The notes beneath the pieces were generated by a model, which saw nothing but the letters and a program-made list of their open reading frames with translations, searched no databases and was not told the origin of the DNA. A DNA stretch of 54,056 nt. Origin: Pengzhenrongella frigida (GTDB lineage: Bacteria; Actinomycetota; Actinomycetes; Actinomycetales; Cellulomonadaceae). The stretch spans positions 1-54,056 of the forward strand of contig NZ_SDWW01000032.1 of the NCBI RefSeq assembly GCF_004168625.1. The letters are read 5' to 3'. Position 1 is the stretch's first letter; every line of letters starts with the position of its first letter. Of this stretch, positions 8,309 to 17,994 are shown piece after piece. The position numbers and the translations under genes were made by a program.

Positions 8309-9330
8309 ATCCTCGAGACGCCGAGCTCCGGACGCGCGCCGCGGCGCAGCGGGGGGACGGGGGTCCCGGCCGCCTTGAGGTCGGAACGCAGCTCCTTCGG
8401 CAGCGAGAACATCAGGTCCTCGGTCGCGGTGCGCACCTCCTCGACGTCCTCGAAGCCGAAGCTCGCCAGCAGCGCGAGCACGTCGCGCACGAGGATCTCG
8501 GGGACCGAGGCCCCCGAGGTCACCCCGACCGTGGAGGCGCCGTCGAGCCAGGTCGGGTCGACCTCGGCGGCAGTGTCCACGCGGTAGGACGCGCGTGCAC
8601 CGGCGTCGCGGGCGACCTCGACCAGCCGGACGGAGTTCGACGAGTTCGCCGACCCGACCGTGATCACGACGTCGCACTCCGGCGCGAGCTTCTTGACGGC
8701 GACCTGCCGGTTCTGGGTGGCGTAGCAGATGTCGTCGCTGGGCGGGTCCTGCAGGGACGGGAACCGCTCGCGCAGCCGGCGCACGGTCTCCATCGTCTCG
8801 TCGACCGAGAGGGTGGTCTGCGAGATCCAGATCAGCTTCTCCGGGTCGCGGACGGTGACCTTGTCGACCTCGTCCGGGGACTCCACCACCTGGATGTGCT
8901 CCGGCGCCTCGCCGAGGGTGCCCTCGACCTCCTCATGCCCGGAGTGCCCGATGAGCAGGATGTCGTAGTCGTCCGACGCGAACCGGATGGCCTCCTTGTG
9001 CACCTTCGTGACCAGCGGGCACGTGGCGTCGATGGTCAGCAGCGACCGGGCGGCGGCGGCCGCGAGCACGGCCGGGGAGACCCCGTGCGCGGAGAACACG
9101 ACCCGGGCACCCTCGGGCACCTCGTCGGTGTCGCTCACGAAGATCGCCCCGCGGGCGGCCAGGGTCTCGACCACGTACTTGTTGTGGACGATCTCCTTGC
9201 GGACGTAGACGGGCGCCCCGTAGTGCTCGAGCGCCTTCTCTACGGCGATCACTGCTCGGTCGACGCCCGCGCAGTACCCGCGAGGGGCTGCCAGGAGGAC
9301 TCTCTTGCGCTGCTCGGACACGCTGCCCAT
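8305..9330 (-). CDS. ispH: 4-hydroxy-3-methylbut-2-enyl diphosphate reductase
   Basis: A 341-residue enzyme for the last step of the MEP isoprenoid pathway, reducing HMBPP to IPP and DMAPP with a [4Fe-4S] cluster. The three cluster cysteines are visible in [29 protein letters not shown] and [16 protein letters not shown] and [11 protein letters not shown] are the usual substrate-binding motifs. The ATG at 9328-9330 gives the expected start ([13 protein letters not shown]); the Ala/Gly-rich upstream extension lies antisense to xseA and is rejected. The gene is divergent from xseA and converges on rmuC across the tandem stop-codon repeat. Confidence 0.97.
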   Translation of the reverse strand: MGSVSEQRKRVLLAAPRGYCAGVDRAVIAVEKALEHYGAPVYVRKEIVHNKYVVETLAARGAIFVSDTDEVPEGARVVFSAHGVSPAVLAAAAARSLLTIDATCPLVTKVHKEAIRFASDDYDILLIGHSGHEEVEGTLGEAPEHIQVVESPDEVDKVTVRDPEKLIWISQTTLSVDETMETVRRLRERFPSLQDPPSDDICYATQNRQVAVKKLAPECDVVITVGSANSSNSVRLVEVARDAGARASYRVDTAAEVDPTWLDGASTVGVTSGASVPEILVRDVLALLASFGFEDVEEVRTATEDLMFSLPKELRSDLKAAGTPVPPLRRGARPELGVSRI

Positions 9331-9352
9331 GCTACGTGGCACCCTGGTCCGG

Positions 9353-10657
9353 GTGACCGCCGAGCAACCAACCGCACCCGCCGCCCCGTCCGCTGCGCCG
9401 CCCGCGGCACCGCCCGCCGCTCCGCCCGCGGCGCTGCCGGCCCGCGCGCTGGACACCACGCCCGAGCACCCCTGGCCCGTGCGGCTGCTGTCGTCGAAGA
9501 TCGCCGACTACGTCGCGAAGATGGCCCCGGTCTGGGTCGAGGGGCAGATCGTGCAGCTCAACCGGCGGCCCGGCGCGGGGATGGCGTTCCTCACGCTGCG
9601 CGACACCGACGCCGACATGTCGTTGCCCGTCTCGGCCTACGCGCGCGTGCTGGACGCGGTCGCGATGCCGCTCACGGAGGGCTCGCACGTCGTCGTGCAC
9701 GCGAAGCCGACCTTCTGGACCAAGCGCGGCACCCTGCAGCTGCAGGCCGACGACCTCCGGGCCGTGGGCGTCGGCGAGCTGCTCGCGCGCATCGAGCACC
9801 TCAAGCGCGTGCTCGCGGCCGAGGGCCTGTTCGACGTCGCACGCAAGGTCCCGCTGCCGTTCCTCCCCGGCGTCGTCGGGCTCATCTGCGGGCGCGAGTC
9901 GAAGGCGGAGCACGACGTCGTCGTCAACGCCCAGGCGCGCTGGCCCCAGGTCCGGTTCGAGATCCGCGAGGTCGCCGTGCAGGGCGTCGGTGCGGTCCCT
10001 CAGGTCAGCGCCGCGATCGCCGAGCTCGACGCCGATCCGCGCGTCGAGGTGATCGTCGTCGCCCGCGGCGGGGGCGCCGTCGAAGACCTCCTGCCGTTCA
10101 GCAACGAGGCTCTCGTCCGGGCCGCCGCCGCGTGCCGCACCCCGCTCGTGAGCGCCATCGGGCACGAGACCGACACCCCGCTGCTCGACCTCGTGGCCGA
10201 CTACCGCGCCTCGACCCCGACGGACGCCGCCAAGCGGATCGTGCCGGACGTCACCGAGGAGCGCTCGCGGCTCGTCCAGGCCCGGACCCGGATCCGGTCC
10301 GCCGTGGTGCATCTGCTCGGTCGCGAGCAGGCGGGCCTGGACGCGGCGCGGTCACGGCCCGTGCTCGCGGCCCCGGAGTCGATGGTCGAGGCGCGCGAGC
10401 GGGACGTGCGGCAGCGGAGCGAGGCCGGGCGGCGGTCGCTCGACTCGTGGCTCGCCCGGGCGACCGGTCAGAACCAGCAGCTGGCGGCCCAGCTGCGCGC
10501 CCTGTCGCCCGCCGCCACGCTCGACCGGGGCTACGCCGTCGTGCAACGAGCCGACGGCGCCGTCGTGCGCGACCCGGCGGAGGTCGCCCCGGGTGAGGCG
10601 CTGCGGATCCGCGTCGCCCGGGGCGAGATCCGGGCCACGGTCGCGGCCCCCCGCTGA
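9353..10657 (+). CDS. xseA: Exodeoxyribonuclease VII large subunit
   Basis: About 434 residues. A Pro/Ala-rich leader precedes the OB-fold domain ([17 protein letters not shown]). The catalytic region follows: [49 protein letters not shown] and [15 protein letters not shown]. The C-terminal part is helical, ending in the [13 protein letters not shown] segment. With XseB it forms exonuclease VII, which degrades single-stranded DNA to oligonucleotides. The start is uncertain: GTG 9353 is given, but an ATG at 9329 is in frame and would overlap the ispH start codon. Either way the two divergent starts are almost back to back. xseB follows after 24 bp. Confidence 0.95.
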   Translation: MTAEQPTAPAAPSAAPPAAPPAAPPAALPARALDTTPEHPWPVRLLSSKIADYVAKMAPVWVEGQIVQLNRRPGAGMAFLTLRDTDADMSLPVSAYARVLDAVAMPLTEGSHVVVHAKPTFWTKRGTLQLQADDLRAVGVGELLARIEHLKRVLAAEGLFDVARKVPLPFLPGVVGLICGRESKAEHDVVVNAQARWPQVRFEIREVAVQGVGAVPQVSAAIAELDADPRVEVIVVARGGGAVEDLLPFSNEALVRAAAACRTPLVSAIGHETDTPLLDLVADYRASTPTDAAKRIVPDVTEERSRLVQARTRIRSAVVHLLGREQAGLDAARSRPVLAAPESMVEARERDVRQRSEAGRRSLDSWLARATGQNQQLAAQLRALSPAATLDRGYAVVQRADGAVVRDPAEVAPGEALRIRVARGEIRATVAAPR

Positions 10658-10681
10658 GCCCGGGTGGGTGATACTTGGCCC

Positions 10682-10942
10682 GTGCCGACGACGACCACAC
10701 CTGACCCGACCGCGCCCGACGACGGGCTCGCCGCCCTGAGCTATGAACAGGCCCGGGACGAGCTGATCTCCGTCGTCGCCCGCCTCGAGGCGGGCGGGGC
10801 CACGCTCGAAGAGTCCCTCGTGCTGTGGGAACGCGGTGAGGCGCTCGCCGCCCGCTGCCAACAGTGGCTCGACGGCGCACGCGAACGCTTGGACACGGCC
10901 CGCACGGCCGCCACCGGAACGACCGAGGAGACCGGCTCATGA
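10682..10942 (+). CDS. xseB: Exodeoxyribonuclease VII small subunit
   Basis: About 86 residues, with the characteristic small-subunit core [18 protein letters not shown], then [19 protein letters not shown] and a C-terminal helix ([13 protein letters not shown]). It partners XseA. The start is placed at GTG 10682; another GTG at 10664 would add six residues. The TGA stop overlaps the ATG of the PfkB-family kinase (ATGA), so the three genes xseA, xseB and the kinase are probably translated from one message. Confidence 0.93.
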   Translation: MPTTTTPDPTAPDDGLAALSYEQARDELISVVARLEAGGATLEESLVLWERGEALAARCQQWLDGARERLDTARTAATGTTEETGS

Positions 10943-11880
10943 CCGCCACGCCCGGAGCTCAGCCGACGCCGCGCGCGCTTGTCGTGGGCGAGGCCCTCGT
11001 CGACGTCGTGCGCCAGCTCGACGGCAGCATCGAGAACCATGTCGGCGGGAGCCCGGCGAACGTCGCGATCGGCCTCGGCCGCCTCGGGCGTCCCGTCGAC
11101 CTGCTGACCTGGTTCGCACCCGACGCGCACGGCGAGCTCGTACGCCGGCACCTCGAGGACTCCGCCGTGCACGTCCTGCCCGGCAGCGACGGCGCCGGCT
11201 CGACGTCGGTCGCGCTCGCCACCCTGGACGAGACCGGCGCGGCGACGTACACGTTCGACCTCGACTGGCAGGTCCCGGCCGGGACCGAGCTGGCGGCCGA
11301 CGTCGTCGTCGTGCACTCGAGCACGATCGGTGCGGCCCTCGAGCCGGGCGGCGAGGCCGTGCTGCAGCTCCTCGGCCAGGCGCGCTCCCAGGCCACCGTG
11401 ACGTACGACCCGAACGTGCGGCCCGCGCTGCTCGGGAGTGCCGAGCAGATGCGTCCGCTCGTCGCCCGGCTGGTGGAGCTCGCCGACGTCGTCAAGGTCA
11501 GCGATGAGGACCTCGCCTGGCTCGAGCCCGGTGTGGCCCTCATCGAGGTGGCCGCGAAGTGGGCCACCTCCGGTCCCGGGATCGTGGTGGTGACCCGCGG
11601 CGGTGCGGGCGTGGTCGCGGTGACCTCCGGCGGGGTGCACGTCGAGGTGCCGGCGCGGACCGTCGCCGTCGCCGACACCGTCGGGGCGGGCGACTCGTTC
11701 ATGTCCGGCCTGATCGACGGGCTGTGGACGGCGGGCCTGCTCGGTGCCGAGCGCCGGGGAGATCTCGGCGGGATCGACGCCGGGACGCTCACGCGCATCC
11801 TCGAACGGTCCGCCCGGATCGCGGCCATCACCGTCTCGCGCGCCGGCGCCAACCCGCCTCGGCTGGCCGAGCTGATCTGA
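10939..11880 (+). CDS. PfkB-family carbohydrate kinase (fructokinase-like)
   Basis: A 313-residue ribokinase/PfkB-fold sugar kinase. The N-terminal sugar-binding signature is [17 protein letters not shown]. The C-terminal signature with the catalytic Asp is [19 protein letters not shown], and [11 protein letters not shown] is the typical middle motif. Fructokinase is the nearest call, because [14 protein letters not shown] and YDPNVRP are usual there, but ribokinase or another sugar kinase is possible. It is translationally coupled to xseB by an ATGA overlap, which reflects operon structure rather than shared function. It ends 19 bp before the stop of the convergent rhodanese gene. Confidence 0.87.
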   Translation: MTATPGAQPTPRALVVGEALVDVVRQLDGSIENHVGGSPANVAIGLGRLGRPVDLLTWFAPDAHGELVRRHLEDSAVHVLPGSDGAGSTSVALATLDETGAATYTFDLDWQVPAGTELAADVVVVHSSTIGAALEPGGEAVLQLLGQARSQATVTYDPNVRPALLGSAEQMRPLVARLVELADVVKVSDEDLAWLEPGVALIEVAAKWATSGPGIVVVTRGGAGVVAVTSGGVHVEVPARTVAVADTVGAGDSFMSGLIDGLWTAGLLGAERRGDLGGIDAGTLTRILERSARIAAITVSRAGANPPRLAELI

Positions 11881-11899
11881 GCTGGTCGCTGGTCTGGCG

Positions 11900-12307
11900 C
11901 TAGTCCAGGACGACCGGGCCCCCCTCGGCCTGCCAGGCGGCGATGCCGCCCTCGACGTCGTAGACGTCCGTGAAGCCGAGGCCGGCGAGCGTGTCGGTCG
12001 CGACCCCGGAGCGGTTGCCGGACTGGCAGTACACGACGTAGGTGGCGTCCTTGGGCAGGTCGGCGACCCCGCTCTCGAACGCGCCGCCCTCGACGTCGAT
12101 GTTGACCGCGTCGGCGAGGTGACCGGCGGCGAACTCGCCCGCGGTCCGCACGTCGATCACGGTGACGTCGGGTTCGGCGAGCACCGTCGCGGCGTCGGAC
12201 ACCGTGACGTCGGTGACGGCGTCGGGCGCCGTCGAGCAGCCCGCCAGTCCTCCGATCACCATCGTGGCGGACACGATCACTGCGGCTGCGCCTCGTCTGA
12301 TCTGCAT
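11900..12307 (-). CDS. Rhodanese-like lipoprotein
   Basis: A 135-residue exported protein. The signal peptide ends in a lipobox LAGC with Cys24, so it should be tethered outside the membrane. A single rhodanese domain follows, with DVTVIDVRTAGEFAAGHL and the active-site loop VVYCQSGNRSG, whose Cys would carry the persulfide. The ATG at 12305-12307 gives the signal peptide; a longer frame upstream is arginine-rich and rejected. The ribosome-binding site (AGGGGG) lies within a CsoR/CstR-type operator that overlaps the start codon, suggesting induction by sulfide/persulfide or by a metal. It may detoxify reactive sulfur at the cell surface. Confidence 0.9.
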   Translation of the reverse strand: MQIRRGAAAVIVSATMVIGGLAGCSTAPDAVTDVTVSDAATVLAEPDVTVIDVRTAGEFAAGHLADAVNIDVEGGAFESGVADLPKDATYVVYCQSGNRSGVATDTLAGLGFTDVYDVEGGIAAWQAEGGPVVLD

Positions 12308-12321
12308 ACCCCCTAGGGTAT
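12306..12321 (-). promoter_or_regulatory. CsoR/CstR-family operator
   Basis: ATACCC, four bases (CCTA), then GGGTAT form the TACCC-N4-GGGTA pattern bound by CsoR/RcnR/CstR-family repressors. The site overlaps the start codon and includes the ribosome-binding site of the rhodanese gene. CstR sites commonly control sulfurtransferase genes. No repressor gene is in the window. Confidence 0.7.
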
Positions 12322-12441
12322 CAGTCGACCGGAGCGCGCACCCGCGAACAGGGCCGGCACCTCCCGACGGCGGGCGCCGCCGGAGCGAGGACCCGCTGAG
12401 ACGGACACGGGGCCCGCGGCGGGGTCTGTCAGGATGCCCGC

Positions 12442-13077
12442 ATGGCCCCGCAACCCACTCCCGCCGCCGCCTGGGCGACCCTGCGTGCCGGCAACGCCCG
12501 CTTCGTCGCCGGCACCATGGAGCACCCGTCACAGAGCGCCGACCGCCGCACCGAGCTCAGCGAGGAGCAGCAGCCGTTCGCGGTGATCTTCGGCTGCTCG
12601 GACTCGCGCGTCGCGGCGGAGATCGTCTTCGATCAGGGCCTGGGCGACCTCTTCGTCGTGCGGACGGCCGGGCACGTGCTCGACACGACCGTCGTCGGCT
12701 CGATCGAGTACGGGGTCGACCTGCTCGACGCCCCGCTCGTCGTCGTCCTCGCGCACGACCGCTGCGGTGCCGTCGCCGCCGCGACCGCGGCACTGACCAC
12801 GGGCGAGCTGCCGCGTGGGTTCGTGCGCGCGATCGTCGACCGGGTGATCCCGAGCATCGTCGGCCTGGGGGTCGGCGGGATCGGGGGCATCGGTGCGCTG
12901 GATGCCGAGACGCTCGGCCGCGAGCACACCCGCCACACCGTCCAGATGCTGCAGAGCTACTCCGCCGGGCTGTCCGAGGCGATCGCGGCCGGGCGGTGCG
13001 CGATCGTGGGCGTCGAGTACACGCTGGCCGATGGCCGGGTCTCGCTGATCGAGTCGGTCGGCGACATCGGCGTGTGA
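12442..13077 (+). CDS. Beta-class carbonic anhydrase
   Basis: A 211-residue cytoplasmic enzyme interconverting CO2 and bicarbonate. The zinc ligands and catalytic dyad are present: C52, D54 and R56 in FGCSDSRV, and H105 and C108 in AHDRCGA. The C-terminal strand [13 protein letters not shown] is typical. The length is normal for a beta-carbonic anhydrase. fumC follows 67 bp downstream on the same strand. A bicarbonate supply role for carboxylation reactions is inferred. Confidence 0.95.
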   Translation: MAPQPTPAAAWATLRAGNARFVAGTMEHPSQSADRRTELSEEQQPFAVIFGCSDSRVAAEIVFDQGLGDLFVVRTAGHVLDTTVVGSIEYGVDLLDAPLVVVLAHDRCGAVAAATAALTTGELPRGFVRAIVDRVIPSIVGLGVGGIGGIGALDAETLGREHTRHTVQMLQSYSAGLSEAIAAGRCAIVGVEYTLADGRVSLIESVGDIGV

Positions 13078-13144
13078 CGCGCGCGGCGTCGTACCGGCGC
13101 CCGGTTGGCCGCCCCACCCGCGCGGGGTACGGCACGATGACCCC

Positions 13145-14578
13145 ATGACCGACAACGCCGTCACCCCGACCGCCGCCACCGAGCCCGCCTTCCGCGTCGA
13201 GCGCGACACCATGGGCGAGGTGCGGGTGCCCGCCGACGCGCTCTACCGTGCCCAGACCCAGCGCGCCGTCGAGAACTTCCCGATCTCCGGCACCGGGCTC
13301 GAGCGCAGCCACATCGAGGCGCTCGCCCGCATCAAGAAGGCCGCCGCCCGGGCGAACGCCGAGCTCGGGGTGCTCGACGCCGATCTCGCCGCCGCGATCG
13401 TGCTGGCCGCCGACGAGGTCGCGGGTGGCGCGCACGACGCGCACTTCCCGATCGACATCTTCCAGACGGGCTCGGGCACGAGCTCGAACATGAACGCCAA
13501 CGAGGTCATCGCGACGCTCGCCACCCGCCACCTCGGTCGCGACGTGCACCCCAACGACCACGTGAACGCGTCGCAGTCGTCCAACGACGTGTTCCCGACG
13601 TCCGTGCACGTCGCCGCGACGGCCGGCGTCGTGCACGGTCTGATCCCCGCGCTGACCCACCTGGCGGGAGCCCTCGAGGGCAAGGCGATCGAGTTCGCGG
13701 ACGTGGTCAAGTCCGGCCGCACGCACCTCATGGACGCGACGCCGGTCACGCTCGGGCAGGAGTTCGGCGGGTACGCCGCCGCGATCCGGTACGGGATCGA
13801 GCGCGTGCAGTCCGCCCTCCCCCGGGCCGCCGAGGTCCCGCTGGGCGGGACCGCGGTCGGCACCGGCATCAACACCCCCGCGGGCTTCCCGCAGCGGGTC
13901 ATCGCCCTGCTGGTCGAGGACACCGGGCTGCCGCTGACCGAGGCGCGCGACCACTTCGAGGCCCAGGGCGGCCGCGACGGGCTGGTCGAGCTCTCGGGGG
14001 CGCTGCGCGGCGTCGCGGTGAGCCTGACCAAGATCTGCAACGACCTGCGCTGGATGGGCTCGGGCCCCAACACCGGGCTCGGCGAGATCGCGATCCCCGA
14101 CCTGCAGCCCGGCTCGTCGATCATGCCCGGCAAGGTGAACCCGGTGATCCCCGAGGCGGTGCTCATGGTCGCCGCGCGCGTGATCGGCAACGACGCCACG
14201 GTCGCCTGGGCCGGCGCGAGCGGCTCGTTCGAGCTCAACGTCCAGATCCCGGTGATCGCCCTCGGCGTGCTCGAGTCGATCCGGCTGCTCTCGAACGCCT
14301 CGACCCTGCTCGCCGACAAGACCGTGACCGGGATCCAGGCGAACGTCGCGCGGGCCCGCGCCCTCGCGGAGTCGTCGCCGGCGATCGTCACCCCGCTCAA
14401 CCGGGTGATCGGCTACGAGTCCGCCGCCAAGGTGGCCAAGCACGCCGTCGCGCACGGGGTCACGGTGCGCGAGGCCGTGACCGCGCTGGGCTTCGTCGAG
14501 CGCGGCGAGCTCAGCGAGGCGGACCTGGACACGGCCCTGGACGTCATGTCGATGACCCGCCCGCCGACGCGCCCCTGA
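13145..14578 (+). CDS. fumC: Class II fumarate hydratase
   Basis: A 477-residue fumarase of the TCA cycle, converting fumarate to malate in the cytoplasm without an iron-sulfur cluster. The fumarase/aspartase signature [11 protein letters not shown] is intact. [15 protein letters not shown] and [14 protein letters not shown] are the other conserved active-site segments. The homotetramer is expected. The last 35 bp overlap the 3' end of the convergent Fes-like gene, which is unusual for a housekeeping gene and marks the left edge of the iron cassette. Confidence 0.97.
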   Translation: MTDNAVTPTAATEPAFRVERDTMGEVRVPADALYRAQTQRAVENFPISGTGLERSHIEALARIKKAAARANAELGVLDADLAAAIVLAADEVAGGAHDAHFPIDIFQTGSGTSSNMNANEVIATLATRHLGRDVHPNDHVNASQSSNDVFPTSVHVAATAGVVHGLIPALTHLAGALEGKAIEFADVVKSGRTHLMDATPVTLGQEFGGYAAAIRYGIERVQSALPRAAEVPLGGTAVGTGINTPAGFPQRVIALLVEDTGLPLTEARDHFEAQGGRDGLVELSGALRGVAVSLTKICNDLRWMGSGPNTGLGEIAIPDLQPGSSIMPGKVNPVIPEAVLMVAARVIGNDATVAWAGASGSFELNVQIPVIALGVLESIRLLSNASTLLADKTVTGIQANVARARALAESSPAIVTPLNRVIGYESAAKVAKHAVAHGVTVREAVTALGFVERGELSEADLDTALDVMSMTRPPTRP

Positions 14579-15854
14579 CGACCCCTCGGTCCCCGAGCAG
14601 CTCGACGAGCCCGGCGCCGAACCGCACGCCCCACCAGGCCCAGTCGTGACCACCGGGGACCTCCGTGAACCGCAGCCACTCGCCCCGGTCCGTCACGAGC
14701 GCGGCGACCTCACGGTTCGCCTCGGTGAGGTCGCCCTCGAACAGGCCGACCTGGATGACGGCGCGCGCGGTGCGCGGAGGGGCGGTCCGCAGCCAGGTCG
14801 CGACCCGCCGGGTCGACGTGTCCTGCAGGTCGGGCCACCAGAACGACCCCGACTGGCTCAGCGACGCACCGAACCGGTCCGGGCGGTGGATCGGGGCGTA
14901 GAACGCCGCGAGCCCGCCGTAGGACTGACCCCCCACGACCGTGGCCCCCGGATCTCGGGTCGCAACGAGCCCCCGCGCGCTCAGGACCGAGCTCACCAGC
15001 CCGGGGATCAGGTCGTCGGCGATCGCGTCGATGAACGTGCCTCGGCAGGTGAGGTCGTCCCGACGCTCGTCGGGCGTGCCGGAGTCGAGGAGCACGGCGG
15101 CGGTCGCCGGGAGCGCACCGTCGTCGATGAGCTCGTCGAGGACGGGCAGGAGCGGGACGCCTGCGGACCACACCTGGCCGTCGAACACGACAGCGAGCGC
15201 GACGACCTCGCCGGGACGGGCCGTCGGCACATAGACCCACACCCGTTGGTCACGGTCCACGTCGGGCCGCCGCCAGGTCGTCGCGACCAGCTCGCCGCGC
15301 ATCGGTGCGGTCGATGAGCACCGAGCGCGCGGAGCGGCCGCGCCCGCGCCCGCGCTCGCGCTCGCGCTCGCGATCGACCGGCGTCCGTCGCGCAGGCCCG
15401 CGAACGCGGCACCGGTTCCGAGCGGATCGGGACGAGCCGTCGCGAGCACCGAGACCCACCAGGCCCGCGCCTCATCGGTGTCCCGGGGGCCGGGGGAGAC
15501 GAGCGGTGCGTCGTGCGAGATCAGGCTGTACGAACCGACGAAGTCGCTCGGGACGCCGAACGCCGCGCACCAGACATCGGTCCCCGCGACCCGATCCATC
15601 GCGCCTGTGCTCAGATCCTCGCGGTCCGTGAGCCCGATGAGGTCGACATAGGCGCCGCCCGCCTGTCCGTCGCGGTACAGGAACACCAGGACCTCGGTGC
15701 CGTCGACCGCTCCCGGCAGGTGGAGCGGCGTCCCGGTCGCGGCGATCCACTGCCACCAGCCCGACGAGCCGACCTCCTCGGCACGCATGAGGTCGAGCGC
15801 GGGGGAAGCAAGCGGGACCCGACCGATCCCGACGGGCAGATCGAGCCGGCTCAT
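14544..15854 (-). CDS. Enterochelin esterase-like (Fes) alpha/beta hydrolase
   Basis: A 436-residue protein with an N-terminal Fes-type domain, an Ala/Ser-rich linker (about 162-176, encoded by a short repeat) and a C-terminal esterase D-like hydrolase. The nucleophile Ser311 is in GGQSYGG and the catalytic His403 in [26 protein letters not shown] begins the hydrolase domain. Family members cut the lactone backbone of ferric enterobactin-like siderophores inside the cell to free iron. It is divergent from the FepB-like gene and shares its DtxR-type operator. No siderophore synthesis genes are nearby, so uptake of foreign catecholates is a reasonable inference. The start is the ATG at 15852-15854. 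Confidence 0.85.
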   Translation of the reverse strand: MSRLDLPVGIGRVPLASPALDLMRAEEVGSSGWWQWIAATGTPLHLPGAVDGTEVLVFLYRDGQAGGAYVDLIGLTDREDLSTGAMDRVAGTDVWCAAFGVPSDFVGSYSLISHDAPLVSPGPRDTDEARAWWVSVLATARPDPLGTGAAFAGLRDGRRSIASASASAGAGAAAPRARCSSTAPMRGELVATTWRRPDVDRDQRVWVYVPTARPGEVVALAVVFDGQVWSAGVPLLPVLDELIDDGALPATAAVLLDSGTPDERRDDLTCRGTFIDAIADDLIPGLVSSVLSARGLVATRDPGATVVGGQSYGGLAAFYAPIHRPDRFGASLSQSGSFWWPDLQDTSTRRVATWLRTAPPRTARAVIQVGLFEGDLTEANREVAALVTDRGEWLRFTEVPGGHDWAWWGVRFGAGLVELLGDRGVVRGASAGGSST

Positions 15855-15887
15855 GGGCGGATCACACAACGACGAAGGTGCATAAAG

Positions 15888-15906
15888 ATAGGTTAGCCTT
15901 ACCTTC
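15888..15906. promoter_or_regulatory. DtxR/IdeR iron box
   Basis: ATAGGTTAGCCTTACCTTC matches the 19 bp DtxR/IdeR consensus TTAGGTTAGSCTAACCTAA in its core (AGGTTAGCCT then ACCT). It lies in the divergent promoter between the Fes-like esterase and the FepB-like binding protein. Iron-loaded DtxR should repress both directions. Confidence 0.85.
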
Positions 15907-15943
15907 CTTCGCCTGCCGACCCTTTCAGAATGAGGACATTGCC

Positions 15944-16957
15944 ATGTCTCGCACGTCCCGCAGCCTCGGTGTGGTCGCCCTCACCGCCCTCGTCGCGCTC
16001 GGCTCGGCCGCATGCTCCAGCCCCGGCCCGGCCGAGGCCGACGCGACCGCCGATACCGCCGCGTCGTCCGCCATCGCGGACGCCGCCTGGCCCCGCACCG
16101 TCACGCATGCACTCGGTGAGACCGTCATCGAGACAGCGCCGACATCGATCGTCTCGACGTCGCTCACCCTGACCGGCGTGCTGCTGTCGATCGATGCACC
16201 GGTCACGGGGAGCTCGGCGTCGACCCCTGCCGACAGCAACGACGGCACGGGCTTCTTCGACTGGTGGGCCGACATCGCGCAGGAGCGTGGCGTCGAACCG
16301 CTCTATCAGAACCTCGAGCACGACGAGGAAGCCATCATCGCCGCGGCCCCGGACCTCATCGTCGTCTCGACGAGCGGCGCCGACTCGACCGCCGACCAGT
16401 ACGACGCGCTGAGCGCGATCGCGCCGACGATCGTCCTGGACTACAGCGCGAGCACCTGGCAGGACATCGCCCTGGAGCTCGGCTCCGCGACCGGCCTCGA
16501 GGAACAGGCGAAGGCGACCGTCGACACGTTCGACCAGCGGGTCGCCGAGGTCGCCGGAAAGATCACGATCCCCGAGGGCACCGTCAACGCGGTCGTGTAC
16601 TACGGCGACGGCGGCGACACCGCGTTCGCGAAGCCCGAAGGCTCGCACGGCACCCTGCTCGCCTCCCTCGGCTTCGACGTCGTCGGAGCCGACGACGCGT
16701 TCGACACGAGCGCGCAGACGCGCACCGACTTCGCGTTCGTCTCGCTCGAGAACACCGTCACCGCACTGACCGGGGAGACCGTCTTCATCATCAGCGGCTC
16801 GGACACCAACGTCGACGCCATGCGCACCACCCCGGTCCTCGCCAACGCACCCGCGGTGACCAACGGCCAGGTGTACGCGCTCGGGGACGACTCGTTCCGC
16901 ATCGACTACTTCAGCGCGACGCAGGTCCTCGACGTCATCGAGGGCCTGTTCTCCTGA
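15944..16957 (+). CDS. Siderophore-binding lipoprotein (FepB/FecB-like)
   Basis: A 337-residue exported lipoprotein. The signal peptide ends SAAC with Cys24, a slightly atypical lipobox. The mature protein has the two-lobed periplasmic-binding fold of the FepB/FhuD class, with WPRTVTHALGETVIETAP at its start, then EAIIAAAPDLIVVSTSG and GQVYALGDDSFRIDY. It would capture ferric siderophore at the cell surface and hand it to the FecCD permeases next to it. GAGGA lies seven bases before the ATG at 15944. A DtxR-type box 40 bp upstream predicts iron repression. Confidence 0.9.
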   Translation: MSRTSRSLGVVALTALVALGSAACSSPGPAEADATADTAASSAIADAAWPRTVTHALGETVIETAPTSIVSTSLTLTGVLLSIDAPVTGSSASTPADSNDGTGFFDWWADIAQERGVEPLYQNLEHDEEAIIAAAPDLIVVSTSGADSTADQYDALSAIAPTIVLDYSASTWQDIALELGSATGLEEQAKATVDTFDQRVAEVAGKITIPEGTVNAVVYYGDGGDTAFAKPEGSHGTLLASLGFDVVGADDAFDTSAQTRTDFAFVSLENTVTALTGETVFIISGSDTNVDAMRTTPVLANAPAVTNGQVYALGDDSFRIDYFSATQVLDVIEGLFS

Positions 16958-17994
16958 CCCGGGCGGACACCTCCGCTCCACCCCGCCGGCCCGATCGCGT
17001 CCGTCGTCGGACGATCGGACTCGGGTGCGCGCTCGCCGCGCTCGCAGCGATCACGCTGCTGAGCCTGGCGATCGGGTCCCGGTCCGTGCCGATCGGGTCG
17101 GTGTGGGATGCGCTCGTCACCTTTGACGCGTCACATGACGACCACCTCATCGTCCACACGTTGCGCATCCCTCGGACCCTGCTCGGGCTGCTCGTCGGCT
17201 CGGCGCTCGGGGTCGCGGGCGCGCTCATGCAGGCCGTGACCCGCAACCCGCTCGCCGACCCCGGGCTGCTCGGCATCAACGCGGGCGCGGCGGCCGTCGT
17301 CGTGACCGCGATCGCCGCGTTCGGTGTCGTGCGACCCGGGTCCTACCTCGTCTTCGCGCTGCTCGGCAGCGCGGCGACCGCCGCCCTGGTGTTCGCGCTC
17401 GGCGGCGCGATGCGCGGCGGGTCGAGCCCGGTGCGCCTCGTGCTCGCCGGGGTAGCGCTCTCGGTGGTCCTCGGGGCGTTCACCTCCACGGTCACGATCA
17501 ACTACCCCGACGTGTTCGACGTGTTCCGCTTCTGGGTCGTCGGGTCGCTGCAGGGCAGGGGGTACGACGTCCTGATCCCGGCCGGGGTCCTCATCGTCGT
17601 CGGGCTCGTCCTCGCGCAGTCGCTGGCCGGGTCGCTGAACGCGCTCGCGCTGGGGTCCGATGCGGGCACCGCGCTCGGGGTCGCGGTACGCCGCACGTGG
17701 ACCCTGGCGCTCGTCGCCGTGGTGCTGCTCGCCGGTTCGGCGACGGCCGCCGCGGGCCCCCTCGCGTTCATCGGGCTCGCGGCACCGCACGTCGCCCGGC
17801 TGCTCGTCGGACCCGACCAGCGCTGGGTGATCCCCTTCTCGACCCTCATCGGGGCGGACGTGCTGCTCGGCGCCGACGTCGTCGGCCGGATCGTCGCGCT
17901 GCCCAGCGAGGTCCCTGCCGGCGTCATCACCGCGATCGTCGGTGCGCCGCTGTTCATCGCGCTGGTGCGACGGCGCCGGCTCGCGGCGCTGTGA
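16954..17994 (+). CDS. FecCD-type iron-siderophore permease, subunit 1
   Basis: About 346 residues with roughly nine to ten membrane helices and the family motifs LRIPRTLLGLLVGSALGVAG, AVTRNPLADPGLLGINAGA and GPLAFIGLAAPHVARLLVG (the coupling loop for the ATPase). No ATG, GTG or TTG in this frame could be found between the FepB gene and a point well inside the first helix region. The only sensible start is CTG 16954-16956, which overlaps the FepB stop (CTGA) and has GAGGG nine bases upstream. A GTG at 17101 would remove the first helix. The next gene overlaps by GTGA. Confidence 0.85.
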   Translation: MTRADTSAPPRRPDRVRRRTIGLGCALAALAAITLLSLAIGSRSVPIGSVWDALVTFDASHDDHLIVHTLRIPRTLLGLLVGSALGVAGALMQAVTRNPLADPGLLGINAGAAAVVVTAIAAFGVVRPGSYLVFALLGSAATAALVFALGGAMRGGSSPVRLVLAGVALSVVLGAFTSTVTINYPDVFDVFRFWVVGSLQGRGYDVLIPAGVLIVVGLVLAQSLAGSLNALALGSDAGTALGVAVRRTWTLALVAVVLLAGSATAAAGPLAFIGLAAPHVARLLVGPDQRWVIPFSTLIGADVLLGADVVGRIVALPSEVPAGVITAIVGAPLFIALVRRRRLAAL

